The position numbers and the translations under genes were made by a program. Below are positions 1-8,761 of a stretch of DNA of 47,587 nt, piece by piece (position 1 is the stretch's first letter; every line of letters starts with the position of its first letter). This DNA comes from Actinotalea ferrariae (GTDB lineage: Bacteria; Actinomycetota; Actinomycetes; Actinomycetales; Cellulomonadaceae). Below the pieces are notes generated by a model. The model ran no database searches. It saw nothing but the letters and a program-made list of their open reading frames with translations, and was not told where the DNA came from. The stretch is from assembly GCF_019733465.1 (NCBI RefSeq), contig NZ_JACVQL010000021.1, forward strand, positions 1 through 47,587, in the 5' to 3' direction.

Positions 1-1418
1 TGGCAGGACTGGGCGAACGCGGCCGGGTTCTGCGCCGCCTGACCGAAGCCACCGGACCACGTCCAGCCACCGAAGGACCAGATCACCTTCAGGTCCGGGT
101 GCAGCCGCTTGAGCTCACGCAGCTGGTTGAAGTTGCCCCGCAACGGCTGGTCCCACGTGTCCGCCACACCGTCCACGCTCTGCTCGGCCGTGAACGCCTT
201 CTCGTAGTCCGCGAACGCATCCCCGATCGTGCACCGACCGTTCTGCACGTTCCCGAACGCATACATGATGTGCGTCAGCTCATCCGCCGACCCCGACGTC
301 TCGATGTTCTTCACCTGGTAGTTCCGCGCATAGGTCGCCCACTGCGCGTAGTAGCCGACGACGTACTCACCGGGCTCCGCGGGCTCGCCCGGGTCCGTGG
401 GGTCGGTCGGGTCGGTGGGATCCGTCGGGTCGGTCGGGTCCGTCGGACCTGCGGCGCACGGACCGAGGTCCTTCCACACGCCCGAGCCGCCCGTGCTCGG
501 GGCCTCGCCCTGCGTCCACCACCGGGCCTCCCAGTCGTGCCCCGCGTACGAGGCGCGCATGCCGCCCGTGTAGGTGGAGCCGGCCGCCCACGCGACCGCC
601 GTGCACGCGCCCGGCTCTGTCGGGTCGGTCGGGTCGGTCGGGTCGGTCGGGTCGGTCGGGTCCGTGGGGTCCGTCGGGTCCGTGGGACCCGTCGGGTCGG
701 CGGCGCACGGACCGAGGTCCTTCCACACGCCCGAGCCGCCGGTGCTCGGCGCCTCGCCCTGCGTCCACCACCGGGCCTCCCAGTCGCGCCCCGCGTACGA
801 GGCGCGCTGGCCGCCCGTGTAGACCGTCGACGGCGCGTACGGCGCGGCGACGCACGCACCGGGCTCCGTCGGGTCGGGGTCGGTCGGGCCCGGGTCGACG
901 ACGCCGCCCACGTTGATGTCCACGCAGTTGTAGAAGGCCATCGCCGTGTTCGAGACGTTCCACCGTGCCAGCACGGTGTGCCTGCCCGCGGGCAGGTCGG
1001 TCAGGGTGTGCGTGACCGTCGACGGCGGCTGCTGCCCGTTCTGGTCGAACGTCCGGTGCAGCACCCCGTCGACGAAGTACTCCCACGTGCTCGTGTTGTG
1101 GGCCGCGGTCAGGTTCCAGCGGAAGTCCACCGTGCTGCCCACGTTCGTGACCGGCCACGGCTTGCTCGCGTCGTTGAGGACCTGGAACGCGGCCTGGCCG
1201 CCGTTGCACTGCGTCGAGCCCTTGGGCGCCTCGACGCTCTGCGGCTCGTACGTGATCTGCCCGCAGTCGAAGGACGTCGTGCGCTTGGCGCAGTGGTCCT
1301 GCCTGCTCGGCGGTGAGGTGACCCACCCGTGGGCCTCGGCACTCGGGGCTGTGCTGATCGGGACGGCCAGCGCTGCCACGAGCGCGACAGCCAGTGCTGC
1401 CGCGCGGAATCGCTTCAT
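1..1418 (-). CDS. Secreted AA10 LPMO - CBM5/12 x2 - GH18 chitinase (partial, C-terminus beyond window)
   Basis: Multimodular secreted chitin-degrading enzyme; 472 codons are visible and the gene runs off the left edge. The ATG at 1418 is preceded by AGGAGA about 12 nt away. Residues 1-29 form a Sec signal ending in AEA; the mature protein starts with His30 (HGWVTSPP), the N-terminal copper ligand of AA10 lytic polysaccharide monooxygenases, and His107 (TAAHNTS) completes the histidine brace. After the AA10 domain (to about residue 170) come two nearly identical CBM5/12 chitin-binding modules (WEARWWTQGEAPS) joined by TDP-repeat linkers, then a GH18 domain (GYYAQWATYARNYQ, FGGWTWSGG). The catalytic DxxDxDxE lies outside the window. 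The same AA10-CBM5-GH18 order is known from Jonesia denitrificans; the oxidase would open crystalline chitin for the hydrolase. Divergent from the chitinase at 1741, with a probable ROK operator between. Confidence 0.93.
   Translation of the reverse strand, partial: MKRFRAAALAVALVAALAVPISTAPSAEAHGWVTSPPSRQDHCAKRTTSFDCGQITYEPQSVEAPKGSTQCNGGQAAFQVLNDASKPWPVTNVGSTVDFRWNLTAAHNTSTWEYFVDGVLHRTFDQNGQQPPSTVTHTLTDLPAGRHTVLARWNVSNTAMAFYNCVDINVGGVVDPGPTDPDPTEPGACVAAPYAPSTVYTGGQRASYAGRDWEARWWTQGEAPSTGGSGVWKDLGPCAADPTGPTDPTDPTDPTDPTDPTDPTDPTEPGACTAVAWAAGSTYTGGMRASYAGHDWEARWWTQGEAPSTGGSGVWKDLGPCAAGPTDPTDPTDPTDPTDPTDPGEPAEPGEYVVGYYAQWATYARNYQVKNIETSGSADELTHIMYAFGNVQNGRCTIGDAFADYEKAFTAEQSVDGVADTWDQPLRGNFNQLRELKRLHPDLKVIWSFGGWTWSGGFGQAAQNPAAFAQSC
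400..880 (-). repeat. Duplicated CBM5/12 modules and TDP-repeat linkers within the chitinase gene
   Basis: Bases about 461-570 and 701-810 are close to identical and encode the two chitin-binding modules. Each is flanked by short tandem repeats of GTCGGTCGG/GTCGGGTCC type that encode Thr-Asp-Pro linkers (roughly 402-450 and 617-690). The near identity points to recent internal duplication or gene conversion. The linker repeats are a likely site of copy-number change. Confidence 0.85.
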
Positions 1419-1566
1419 CGGGATTCTCGCTCTCCTGCTCGGTGTCGTGCGGTCGTCGCGCAGGCGGTCCGACCGTCGGACCCGCACGCTGCGCGGAGCG
1501 GCGTTCACCGTCCCTCCGGCATCGCCTTCGGCACCCCCGCGACCGACGTCGGGCGCGGCGAATGTG

Positions 1567-1584
1567 TATAGAAGCTTTCCTAAC
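1567..1584. promoter_or_regulatory. Probable ROK-repressor operator between divergent chitinase genes
   Basis: On the minus strand the sequence reads TTAGGAAAGCTTCTATAC. It matches 13 of 18 positions of TTAGTAGACCTTCCTTAC at the promoter of the ROK regulator (9925-9942), and both are preceded by a T-rich stretch ending TTG. TTAG-plus-spaced-half-site operators are typical of ROK/NagC-type repressors. The 322-bp gap (1419-1740) holds this motif roughly midway (about 150 bp from each start codon) and a possible minus-strand -10 (TATACA). Nothing else was recognised in the gap. Binding is inferred. Confidence 0.5.
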
Positions 1585-1740
1585 AAAAACGTCACCGGCG
1601 CGACACCCGGATGACCGCAGGAACGCAGAGGGAAACCCCGTAGCGGATTTCCCGTACCGGGCGCCATGCGCCACGTGCCTATGGTGAAGGAGTCCGAACA
1701 AATTCCGGCGCGACGCCGGCCGAAGAGCAACGAGGCCTTC

Positions 1741-3465
1741 ATGAGACCCCTGCCCCCTCCCCTGCCGCCCTCGCCCGGCGCCCGCCTCCGGCGCGGCACG
1801 GCCCCGACGGCGGCCGCTGCCGCGGCCGTGCTCGGCGTCACGCTCCTGGCGACGCCGGCCTCCTCCGCACCGGTCGTGTCCGCGAAGCCCGCACCGGCCG
1901 TGGCCGGCCCCTCCGACATCAACGGGTACCGGAGCGTCGGGTACTACATGGCCGACGCGCCCGTGACCCGCGACTTCCACATCGCCGACCTCGTGACCTC
2001 GGGGGCGATCGAGGACCTCACGCACCTCAACTACGCCTTCGGCAACGTCACGACGGACCTGGTCTGCGACATCGCCGACGTCCCGGGCGAGGGCGACCCG
2101 CACAACGACTTCCTCCGGAGCGTCAGCGCGAAGGACTCCGTCGACGGCGTCGCCGACCAGCCGGGGCAGGCTCTGGCCGGCAACTTCAACCAGCTGCGCA
2201 AGCTCAAGGAGCTCAGCCCGGACACCAAGGTGCTCGTGTCCCTCGGCGGCTGGACCTGGTCGGACAACTTCTCCGAGGCCGCCTCGACGCCCGAGGGCCG
2301 CACCGCCCTGGTCGACTCGTGCCTCGACCTCTACATCGACGGCGACCTGCCCGAGCTCGAGGGTCGGGGCGGCGCCGGAGCCGCCGCGGGGCTCTTCGAC
2401 GGCATCGACATCGACTGGGAGTGGCCCGTCACGGGCGGCGAGACGGCCAACGCCCGGCCGGAGGACAAGGAGAACTTCCTCCTGCTCATGGAGGAGTTCC
2501 GCGCCGAGCTGGACGCGCGTGGCGCGGCCGACGGGGAGGACTACCTGCTCACGGCGTTCGCGCCGGCCGGCGGCTGGAACGCCGGCGAGGGCGGCTGGCT
2601 CGACCCGCGCCTGTTCGCCGTCGTCGACTTCCTCAACGTCCAGGGCTACGACTTCCACGGCGGGTGGGTGCCGAACCAGACGGGCCACCAGGGCAACCTG
2701 CACCCCGACGGTGACCACAACTGGGGCCTGGGCCTCGACGGCGCGATGGGCATGTACGTGGCCGCGGGTGCCGCACCCGAGCAGCTCAACGCCGGCCTCG
2801 CCGCGTACGGCCACGGGTGGTTCGGGGTCGAGGACGGCTCGCAGGCGTGGCAGCCGGCGGCCGGCTACGTCGGCACCAGCACGTACGCCCAGCTGCGGAG
2901 CCTCGGGAAGGCGTACTTCGACGCCGAGCTCGGCGCCTCCTGGCGCTACGACGGCGACCAGTGGTGGAGCTACGACGACCCCGCGTCCGTGACGGCGAAG
3001 GCCGAGTGGCTCGCGGTCGAGGGCTACGGCGGTGCCATGTGGTGGGACCTCTCGGGCGACTACCGCAACGAGCTCGGCGACGCGCTCGGCAGCACGCTGC
3101 GCCTGGCGACCCCCGGACCGCAGGTCGACGAGAGCTGCGCGGCGCCCTGGTACGCGTCGGGCGTCTACACGGGCGGCGACGTCGTCGCCCACGAGGGCGT
3201 CGAGTACCGGGCGATGTGGTGGACGCGGGCGCAGACGCCCAGCGACCAGCCGTGGGGCCCCTGGAAGCCGGTCGGCCCGTGCGGCACGGTGCCCGCGGCG
3301 GACCCGGTCGACTGCGGCGACGCGTGGTCCCGCGAGACCGTCTACACGGGCGGACAGGTGGTCTCACGCGCAGGCGTGAACCACACGGCCCAGTGGTGGA
3401 CCCGCGGCGAGCTGCCCGGCTCCGCCGTGCACGGCGCCTGGGATGCCGGGGTCCCGTGCGTCTGA
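1741..3465 (+). CDS. Secreted GH18 chitinase with two C-terminal CBM5/12 modules
   Basis: Endo- or exo-acting chitinase of glycoside hydrolase family 18, 574 aa. Start chosen at ATG 1741 (GAGG about 9 nt upstream), which gives a good signal peptide (basic RLRRG, Ala/Val-rich core, cleavage near PASSAPV); upstream in-frame ATGs at 1666 and 1681 would place a charged stretch before it. The catalytic signature DGIDIDWEWP begins at residue 220, with Glu227 the general acid. LVSLGGWTW and the C-terminal barrel strand GGAMWWDLSGD are also present. Two CBM5/12 chitin-binding modules end the protein (YTGGDVVAHEG..WWTRAQTP and YTGGQVVSRAG..WWTRGELP). Divergent from the LPMO-chitinase and convergent with the GlcNAc operon, with a strong terminator between. 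It would release chitobiose/GlcNAc for the neighbouring transporter. Confidence 0.93.
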   Translation: MRPLPPPLPPSPGARLRRGTAPTAAAAAAVLGVTLLATPASSAPVVSAKPAPAVAGPSDINGYRSVGYYMADAPVTRDFHIADLVTSGAIEDLTHLNYAFGNVTTDLVCDIADVPGEGDPHNDFLRSVSAKDSVDGVADQPGQALAGNFNQLRKLKELSPDTKVLVSLGGWTWSDNFSEAASTPEGRTALVDSCLDLYIDGDLPELEGRGGAGAAAGLFDGIDIDWEWPVTGGETANARPEDKENFLLLMEEFRAELDARGAADGEDYLLTAFAPAGGWNAGEGGWLDPRLFAVVDFLNVQGYDFHGGWVPNQTGHQGNLHPDGDHNWGLGLDGAMGMYVAAGAAPEQLNAGLAAYGHGWFGVEDGSQAWQPAAGYVGTSTYAQLRSLGKAYFDAELGASWRYDGDQWWSYDDPASVTAKAEWLAVEGYGGAMWWDLSGDYRNELGDALGSTLRLATPGPQVDESCAAPWYASGVYTGGDVVAHEGVEYRAMWWTRAQTPSDQPWGPWKPVGPCGTVPAADPVDCGDAWSRETVYTGGQVVSRAGVNHTAQWWTRGELPGSAVHGAWDAGVPCV

Positions 3466-3472
3466 CCTGACC

Positions 3473-3520
3473 GACGACGGAGCCCGGCGCACCTCCCCCG
3501 GTGCGCCGGGCTCCGTCGTC
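3473..3520. terminator. Bidirectional rho-independent-type hairpin
   Basis: A perfect 21-bp GC-rich inverted repeat (arms 3473-3493 and 3500-3520) with a 6-nt loop. It lies between the convergent ends of the GH18 chitinase and nagB, without a marked U-tract, as is common in actinobacteria. Confidence 0.85.
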
Positions 3521-3550
3521 CGTGCGGCGTCGTCAGCACGCGCGCAGCGG

Positions 3551-4336
3551 TCAGACGTGCTGCCAGGCGGGCTTGCTGGCCCAGGTCTCCCGGTAGTAGT
3601 CCGCGAGCTGCAGGCGGCTGGCGGCCGCCTCGTCGACGAGGACCGTGACGTGCGGGTGGTGCTGCAGGACCGTCGCGGGCCACAGCGCGCTCACCGGCCC
3701 CTCGACGAGCTGGTGCACCGCCTCGGCCTTGCCCCGCCCGGTGGCGAGGAGGATGAGGTGGCGGGCGTCGAGGATGGTCCGCAGCCCCTGCGTGAGGACG
3801 AGTCGCGGCACGGCCTCGACGTCGCCGTCGAAGAAGCGCGCGTTGTCCCGACGGGTCTGGGCGGTGAGCGTCTTGACCCGGGTCCGGGACCCGAGGGACG
3901 AGCCGGGCTCGTTGAAGGCGATGTGCCCGTCCGTGCCGACGCCGAGCAGCTGCACGTCGACCCCGCCGGACTCGACGATCGCGGCCTCGTAGCGCGCGCA
4001 CGCGGCGACGAGGTCGTCGGCGGTCCCGTCCGGCCCCTGCACGGCATTCGGTGCGAAGTCGACGTGCTGCTCGAGCTCGCGCTCGATGACGCGGCGGTAG
4101 CGCTCGGGATGCTCCTCCGGCAGGCCGACGTACTCGTCGAGCAGGAAGGCCCGCGCCTCGCGGAACGACAGCGTCCCCGCGGCGCAGCGCGCCGCGAGCT
4201 CGCGGTAGACCAGGAGGGGTGACGAGCCGGTCGCGAGGCCGAGGACGGCGCGCGGGTTGCGCTGCAGCACCCGCTCGACCGCCTCGGCGGCGATCTCGGC
4301 GAGGCGCTCCGGGGATGCGTCGATGACGACTTCCAT
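3551..4336 (-). CDS. nagB: Glucosamine-6-phosphate deaminase
   Basis: Cytosolic enzyme converting glucosamine-6-phosphate to fructose-6-phosphate and ammonia, the last step of GlcNAc catabolism. The 261-aa length is normal for the NagB family. Visible motifs are LGLATGSSP near the N-terminus, LDEYVGL and LGVGTDGHIAFNEPGSS around the catalytic region, and KTLTAQTRRDNARFF. The ATG at 4336 overlaps the TGA of the ROK kinase gene by one base (TGATG), so translation is probably coupled. It is the last gene of the operon that begins with the ROK regulator at 9919. A nagA deacetylase is not seen in the window and must lie elsewhere. Confidence 0.95.
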   Translation of the reverse strand: MEVVIDASPERLAEIAAEAVERVLQRNPRAVLGLATGSSPLLVYRELAARCAAGTLSFREARAFLLDEYVGLPEEHPERYRRVIERELEQHVDFAPNAVQGPDGTADDLVAACARYEAAIVESGGVDVQLLGVGTDGHIAFNEPGSSLGSRTRVKTLTAQTRRDNARFFDGDVEAVPRLVLTQGLRTILDARHLILLATGRGKAEAVHQLVEGPVSALWPATVLQHHPHVTVLVDEAAASRLQLADYYRETWASKPAWQHV

Positions 4337-5313
4337 CAGCTGGCCACCTTCACGGTCGAGGGGTCGGTGTGCGCCATCCGTGCGGAGAGCGCCGCGCCGA
4401 GCGGCGCGAGCTGGCTGCCGCGAGGCGCGAGCAGCAGCCGGTCCGCGATGCGCAGGCTCGTCAGGAACGCGGACCCGACGGCCTGCCGCCGCAGCGCGGC
4501 CACGACGGCGGCCTGGAGCGGCGCACCGACCTCGGCCACACCACCGCCGAGCACCACGTGCGCGACGTCGCAGGTCAGCACGAGCGTACGCACACCCGCG
4601 GCGACGGCGTCGGCGTACTCGTCCCGCACCCGGACGGCGGCCGCGTCCCCGGCCTCGGCCGCCTCGAAGAGCTCGGCCGGCGCAGGCCTGCCCCAGCGGC
4701 TGGGCCACGCGGCGTCGAGCGCCGAGCCGGACGCGTACAGCTCGAGGCACCCGTGCTGGCCGCACGCGCAGCGCGCGCCGTCGGCGACGTACGGGATGTG
4801 CCCGACCTCGCCCGCGATGCCGAGGTGCCCGCGCCGGAGCCGACCGTCCAGGATCAGCCCCGCGGCCACGCCCGTGCCGAGCGCGAGGAACGCGAGGTCG
4901 CCCGTGAGCCGCAGCACCTGCGCGGCACCGAGGGCAGCGACGTTGAGGTCGTTCTCGACCCAGACCGGACGCCGGCCCATGCGGTTGCCCAGCAGGTCGC
5001 CGAGCGCGACCGGGACCCCGTCGATGCCGAGGTTCACCGCGTGCGAGACGGCGCCCGTGGTCGAGTCGACCATGCCCGGCACGCCCGCACCGACGACGTC
5101 GAGGTCGGCGGGGGTCAGGCCGGCAGCGGCGCACAGCCGCTCCGTCGCCTCCGCGGCGGAGTCCACGACGCCCTCGACACCCCGGCGGGTCGGCACACGC
5201 AGCGCGGACCGCGGCATGGCGTCGGCGTCGACCAGCACAGCGCTGATCTTCGTCCCGCCGATGTCGAGGCCAACCGACCAGCCGCGCCCGGGCTGGTCGG
5301 CCGCCGCCGTCAA
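4336..5313 (-). CDS. ROK-family sugar kinase (probable N-acetylglucosamine or glucosamine kinase)
   Basis: ATP-dependent sugar kinase, 325 aa with the chosen TTG start, which overlaps the permease stop (TTGA) in the manner of this operon. The N-terminal phosphate-binding loop VGLDIGGTKISAVLVD, the sugar-binding ENDLNVAALGA and the ROK zinc motif CACGQHGCLE are all present; there is no HTH domain, so it is a kinase and not a regulator. Its place between a GlcNAc-type ABC transporter and nagB suggests that it phosphorylates imported GlcNAc or glucosamine. The ROK fold alone does not separate these from glucokinase. Confidence 0.85.
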   Translation of the reverse strand: MTAAADQPGRGWSVGLDIGGTKISAVLVDADAMPRSALRVPTRRGVEGVVDSAAEATERLCAAAGLTPADLDVVGAGVPGMVDSTTGAVSHAVNLGIDGVPVALGDLLGNRMGRRPVWVENDLNVAALGAAQVLRLTGDLAFLALGTGVAAGLILDGRLRRGHLGIAGEVGHIPYVADGARCACGQHGCLELYASGSALDAAWPSRWGRPAPAELFEAAEAGDAAAVRVRDEYADAVAAGVRTLVLTCDVAHVVLGGGVAEVGAPLQAAVVAALRRQAVGSAFLTSLRIADRLLLAPRGSQLAPLGAALSARMAHTDPSTVKVAS

Positions 5314-6266
5314 CCCTTCACCGCCCCGGCCACCAGCCCGCTCGTCATGCGGTGCTGGACGAAGAGGAAGAAGACGATCACCGGGACGGCGATCATGGTG
5401 GCGCCCGCCATGACGACGCCCCAGTCCGTCGCGCGGTTCGCCTCGACGAGCCCCTGGAGCCACAGCGGGAGCGTGCGCTTCGACGGGTCCGTCATGACGA
5501 CGAGCGCGAGCGTGTACTCGTTCCACGCCTGGAGGAACCCGTAGACGCCGGAGGCGACGAGGCCGGGGGCGAGCAGCGGGAACGTGATGCGGAAGAACGC
5601 GCCGGTGCGGGACAGGCCGTCCACCATCCCGGCCTCCTCGAGCTCGATCGGGATGCCCGTCACGAAGCCGCGCAGCATCCAGATCGTGAACGGGACGATG
5701 GCGGCGACGTAGACGAGCGTCAGGCCGAGCACGTGGTTGACCAGGCCCCAGCTGTCGAGCATCTGGTACTGCGAGATGAACAGGCCCTCGGCAGGGATCA
5801 TCTGCACGACGAGCACCGCGACGATGAAGGACTTGCGACCGCGGAACCGGAACCGGCTGACGGCGAGCGCGGCGAGGAACGCGAAGAGGATCGCGGCGAC
5901 GAGCGTGATGCCCGTGACGACGATGGACACCCGGAACGACGCCGCGAAGGTGGGGTCGGAGAAGACCGCGCGGAAGTTCGCGAGCGTGCCGTCGACCGGG
6001 AAGAACGTGGGCGTCGGTGTCCGGAGCCGGTTCGTCGGCAGGAACGAGCTGCTGATCATCCAGTAGATCGGGAAGACCCAGACCAGGGCGATGACCACGG
6101 CGAGCAGCCCGAGGAGATGGCGGGCCACCGACCCCCTGCCGCCGGGCCGACGCTGCAGGGCGGCGGCCGCGGGGGCCGTACCCGGGGCGGGGAGCTCGGC
6201 CGGCTGAGGTGCGCCGGCCGGGCGGGTCGCGGGGCCGCCGTTCATCGGAGCCGTCGGTGCGCTCAC
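5310..6266 (-). CDS. ABC sugar transporter permease, MalG type
   Basis: Inner-membrane permease of a CUT1 carbohydrate ABC importer, 318 aa. The GTG start at 6266 overlaps the upstream permease stop (GTGA) and has an AGGAGGAAC ribosome site. Six predicted membrane spans follow a Pro/Ala-rich cytosolic N-terminus of about 50 residues. The EAA loop that docks the ATPase is visible (ELEEAGMVDGLSRTGAFFRI). No ATPase gene lies in the operon, as in other actinobacterial CUT1 systems that share a multitasking MsiK-type ATPase. The substrate is probably chitobiose/GlcNAc oligomers, inferred from nagB, the sugar kinase and the chitinases. Confidence 0.9.
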   Translation of the reverse strand: MSAPTAPMNGGPATRPAGAPQPAELPAPGTAPAAAALQRRPGGRGSVARHLLGLLAVVIALVWVFPIYWMISSSFLPTNRLRTPTPTFFPVDGTLANFRAVFSDPTFAASFRVSIVVTGITLVAAILFAFLAALAVSRFRFRGRKSFIVAVLVVQMIPAEGLFISQYQMLDSWGLVNHVLGLTLVYVAAIVPFTIWMLRGFVTGIPIELEEAGMVDGLSRTGAFFRITFPLLAPGLVASGVYGFLQAWNEYTLALVVMTDPSKRTLPLWLQGLVEANRATDWGVVMAGATMIAVPVIVFFLFVQHRMTSGLVAGAVKG

Positions 6267-7249
6267 AGTTCCTCCTCGCGCAGCATGCGGCGGATGTAGA
6301 AGGCGGTCAGGGCCAGCGTCAGGACGAGCATGATCGTGGCCATCGCCCCGGCCATGGAGAACTCCTTGGCCAGCGAGTAGATGTAGGTCCCGAGCAGGTG
6401 CGTCTCGCGCGTCGGTGCGCCCGCCCGCTGGAGCACGTAGATCTGCGTGAACACGCGCAGGTCCCAGATGATCTGCAGCAGCGCGACGACGAAGAGCACG
6501 GGCCGGACCATCGGGATGACGACGAGCCAGAACCGCTTCCACTCGCTCGCGCCGTCGAGCTGCGCCGCCTCGAGCGTCTCGCCCGGGACCTGCAGGAGGC
6601 CGGCGTAGACGGTGAAGACGACGAACGGGACGCTCATCCACACGACGATCACGGTGGCGACGCCGTAGAAGGACAGCGGCTCGATGAGCCACGAGTGGTA
6701 GCGCATGCCGCTCATGCCGAACGGCTCGGCGAGCAGCCAGTTGATGACGCCGTACTGGGAGTCGAAGAGCCACTGCCACACGGTCATCGTCGCGAGCACG
6801 GGCGTGCCCCACGCGAGGAGCATCGCGACCTGCAGCGTGATCCGCGCCGCACGGCCCACGCGGGACATGAGCACGGCGAGCGCCATGCCGATCGCCATCG
6901 TGAGGGCGGCGTTAGCGAGGCAGAACGCGACGGACCGCGCGATGACGGTCCACACGTAGCCGTCCGTGAGGAGCGCCACGTAGTTGTCGATCCCGACCCA
7001 CTCGGCCGCTCGGCCGAACTGCTGGGCGAGGCCGTACTCCTGGAAGGAGCGGATCAGCTGCACCACGAGCGGGTACCCGAGGCCGACGGCGATCGGGAGC
7101 GTGGCCGGGAGGAGCAGCGCGTACCCGCCGAGGCGAGGAACTCGTGACCGGCGGACCGGGGTCGTGCGGGGTGGTACGGCGGGGGCGGGCGCCACGGACA
7201 TCGACGGCGGAGCCGCGGCGACCGGACGGCCGGTGGACTGGCCGGGCAT
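6263..7249 (-). CDS. ABC sugar transporter permease, MalF type
   Basis: First permease of the CUT1 importer, 328 aa, with six membrane spans and an EAA loop (ETLEAAQLDGASEWKRFWLV). The ATG at 7249 is preferred over the TTG at 7261 because GGAG stands 6 nt before the ATG. It overlaps the second permease by 4 bases. It follows the binding-protein gene after a long hairpin that probably lowers permease output relative to the binding protein. The same substrate inference applies as for its partner. Confidence 0.9.
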   Translation of the reverse strand: MPGQSTGRPVAAAPPSMSVAPAPAVPPRTTPVRRSRVPRLGGYALLLPATLPIAVGLGYPLVVQLIRSFQEYGLAQQFGRAAEWVGIDNYVALLTDGYVWTVIARSVAFCLANAALTMAIGMALAVLMSRVGRAARITLQVAMLLAWGTPVLATMTVWQWLFDSQYGVINWLLAEPFGMSGMRYHSWLIEPLSFYGVATVIVVWMSVPFVVFTVYAGLLQVPGETLEAAQLDGASEWKRFWLVVIPMVRPVLFVVALLQIIWDLRVFTQIYVLQRAGAPTRETHLLGTYIYSLAKEFSMAGAMATIMLVLTLALTAFYIRRMLREEEL

Positions 7250-7268
7250 GGGTTGCTCCAAGGTAGTC

Positions 7269-7330
7269 GGGCGCCGAGAGCGGGCAGGTGGTGGTCCGTC
7301 GGAGGAGCGACGGGCCCGCTCTCGGCGCCC
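7269..7330 (-). promoter_or_regulatory. Intercistronic stem-loop between binding protein and permease genes
   Basis: A perfect 17-bp inverted repeat (7269-7285 and 7314-7330) separated by 28 nt, placed directly after the binding-protein stop codon. In malE-malF-like operons such hairpins protect the upstream mRNA or partly terminate, which keeps the binding protein in excess. The function here is inferred. Confidence 0.7.
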
Positions 7331-7337
7331 AGCGGGG

Positions 7338-8681
7338 TCAGTTGAGCGTGTCGGCGATCAACTGGTCGGTCGTCGCGGCCGCGTCCGCGATGTCGGCACC
7401 GCTGGCGACCTGCTGGAAGAAGTCCTCCAGGAGGCGCTCGCCCTCGACGTCGGCCCACCTCTCGGCCGGCGGCGTGAGCTTGGCGTCGAGCGCGGCGGCG
7501 AGGGCTGCCTGGGCGTAGACGTCGTCACCGAGCGCGCTGGCGAGGTCCGTGTTGGCCGGGATGAGCCCGTTCTGCGCGAGCATCGTCTGGTAGTCGTCGC
7601 TGAAGATGATCCGCAGCAGCTCCTGGGCCAGCTCCTGGTTCTCCGACATGGTCGGGATGGCGATGTTCGAGCCGCCCGCGAAGACCGTCGCCGGGGTACC
7701 CGCCTCCATGCCGGGGAGCGGGAAGATGCCCGTCTTGGACTCGTTGCAGGCCTGCTGCTCCGCGCGCAGCGCGTTGGCGGCGTCGGACGTGTCGTCCGCG
7801 GCGACGCCCTTGTTGCACTCGGGCAGGTCGATGCTCCACCGCGCCCACGTCGGCGCCGAGAACATCGCGGCCTCGCCGTTGTTGAACGGCACCCACGGCT
7901 CGTTCGAGTCCGCGTCACGCGGGGCGTTGGTGCCCTCGGTGAAGAGGCGCTGGATCTCGGTGAGGCCCTCCTGCGACTCGGGGCTGCTCAGCGCGCCGGC
8001 CCACTGGTCGCCCTCCTGGACGGCGAGCTCGCCGCCGTGCTCCCAGATCCAGGGCAGGCCGTTGTACCAGTCCTGCCCCGGGAACCAGAAGCCGGAGAAG
8101 TTCGCGACCCCGTTGGGGTTCGCCTGCTGGAGGGTGATCGCCGCCTGGGTGAACTCCTCGAGCGTGGTGGGCACCTCGACGCCCGCCGCGGCGAAGACGT
8201 CCTTGTTGTAGAAGACGGCTCGCGCACCCGAGTAGTACGGCAGCGCGAACACCTGGTCGCCCACGGAGCCGGCCTCGACGAAGCCCTGGAGGAGCGTCTC
8301 GCCACCGAGCTCGGCGTAGAGCTCGGTGAGGTCGGCGAAGGCACCCGCGTTGGTGAAGGTCGGGGCCTGCGTGTTGCCGATCTCGACCACGTCGGGCGTC
8401 TGCTCGGCCGACGTCAGCGCCGTCTGGAGGCGCGGCACGAGGCCGTTCCAGTCCTGCTCCTCGATGACGAGCGTCGCGCCGGTCTCGGCCGCGAACGTGT
8501 CGATGAGGTACTGGCGCAGCTCGTCGTTGGTGTCACCGCCGTTGAGCCAGAGCGTGATCTCGGTGTCCGCGTCCGCGGTGGCGGGGGCGTCGTCGCCCGG
8601 CTCCTCCGCGGTGCCGTTGCTGCACGCCGTCAGGGCGAGAGCCCCGATCGCGAGGACCGCTGCCTTTCGTACAATTCGCAT
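7338..8681 (-). CDS. ABC transporter sugar-binding lipoprotein
   Basis: Extracellular solute-binding protein of family 1, 447 aa, anchored to the membrane by a lipobox (LALTACSNG). The ATG at 8681 has GGGAGAGGG upstream. The mature part shows the family order: EITLWLNGGDTNDELRQYL at the start, PDVVEIGNTQAPTFTNAGAFADL, ALPYYSGARAVFYNKDVF in the hinge region and FAGGSNIAIPTMSENQELA near the C-terminus. It captures the substrate for the two downstream permeases. Position in a ROK-nagB operon beside chitinase genes suggests GlcNAc or chitobiose, analogous to DasA or NgcE of Streptomyces. It is 80 bp downstream of the regulator gene, probably on the same transcript. Confidence 0.9.
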   Translation of the reverse strand: MRIVRKAAVLAIGALALTACSNGTAEEPGDDAPATADADTEITLWLNGGDTNDELRQYLIDTFAAETGATLVIEEQDWNGLVPRLQTALTSAEQTPDVVEIGNTQAPTFTNAGAFADLTELYAELGGETLLQGFVEAGSVGDQVFALPYYSGARAVFYNKDVFAAAGVEVPTTLEEFTQAAITLQQANPNGVANFSGFWFPGQDWYNGLPWIWEHGGELAVQEGDQWAGALSSPESQEGLTEIQRLFTEGTNAPRDADSNEPWVPFNNGEAAMFSAPTWARWSIDLPECNKGVAADDTSDAANALRAEQQACNESKTGIFPLPGMEAGTPATVFAGGSNIAIPTMSENQELAQELLRIIFSDDYQTMLAQNGLIPANTDLASALGDDVYAQAALAAALDAKLTPPAERWADVEGERLLEDFFQQVASGADIADAAATTDQLIADTLN

Positions 8682-8761
8682 GGGGGTTCCCTCTCCCAGT
8701 CGCGGCGGTGCCTGGCAGCACCGCTGTGTGGTGTGTGTCCTGTTCGGTCGGCTCGGCGACA

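Noticed and set aside
617-690. Possible CRISPR-like or regulatory tandem repeat
   Set aside because: The short repeats encode Thr-Asp-Pro linkers in frame between CBM modules; there are no spacers and no cas genes.
367-3192. Very long minus-strand open frame (941 codons) across both chitinase genes
   Set aside because: It is the reverse-frame shadow of the GH18 gene and an out-of-frame reading of the LPMO gene; Arg/Gly/Val-rich with no domain, and typical of GC-rich third-position bias.
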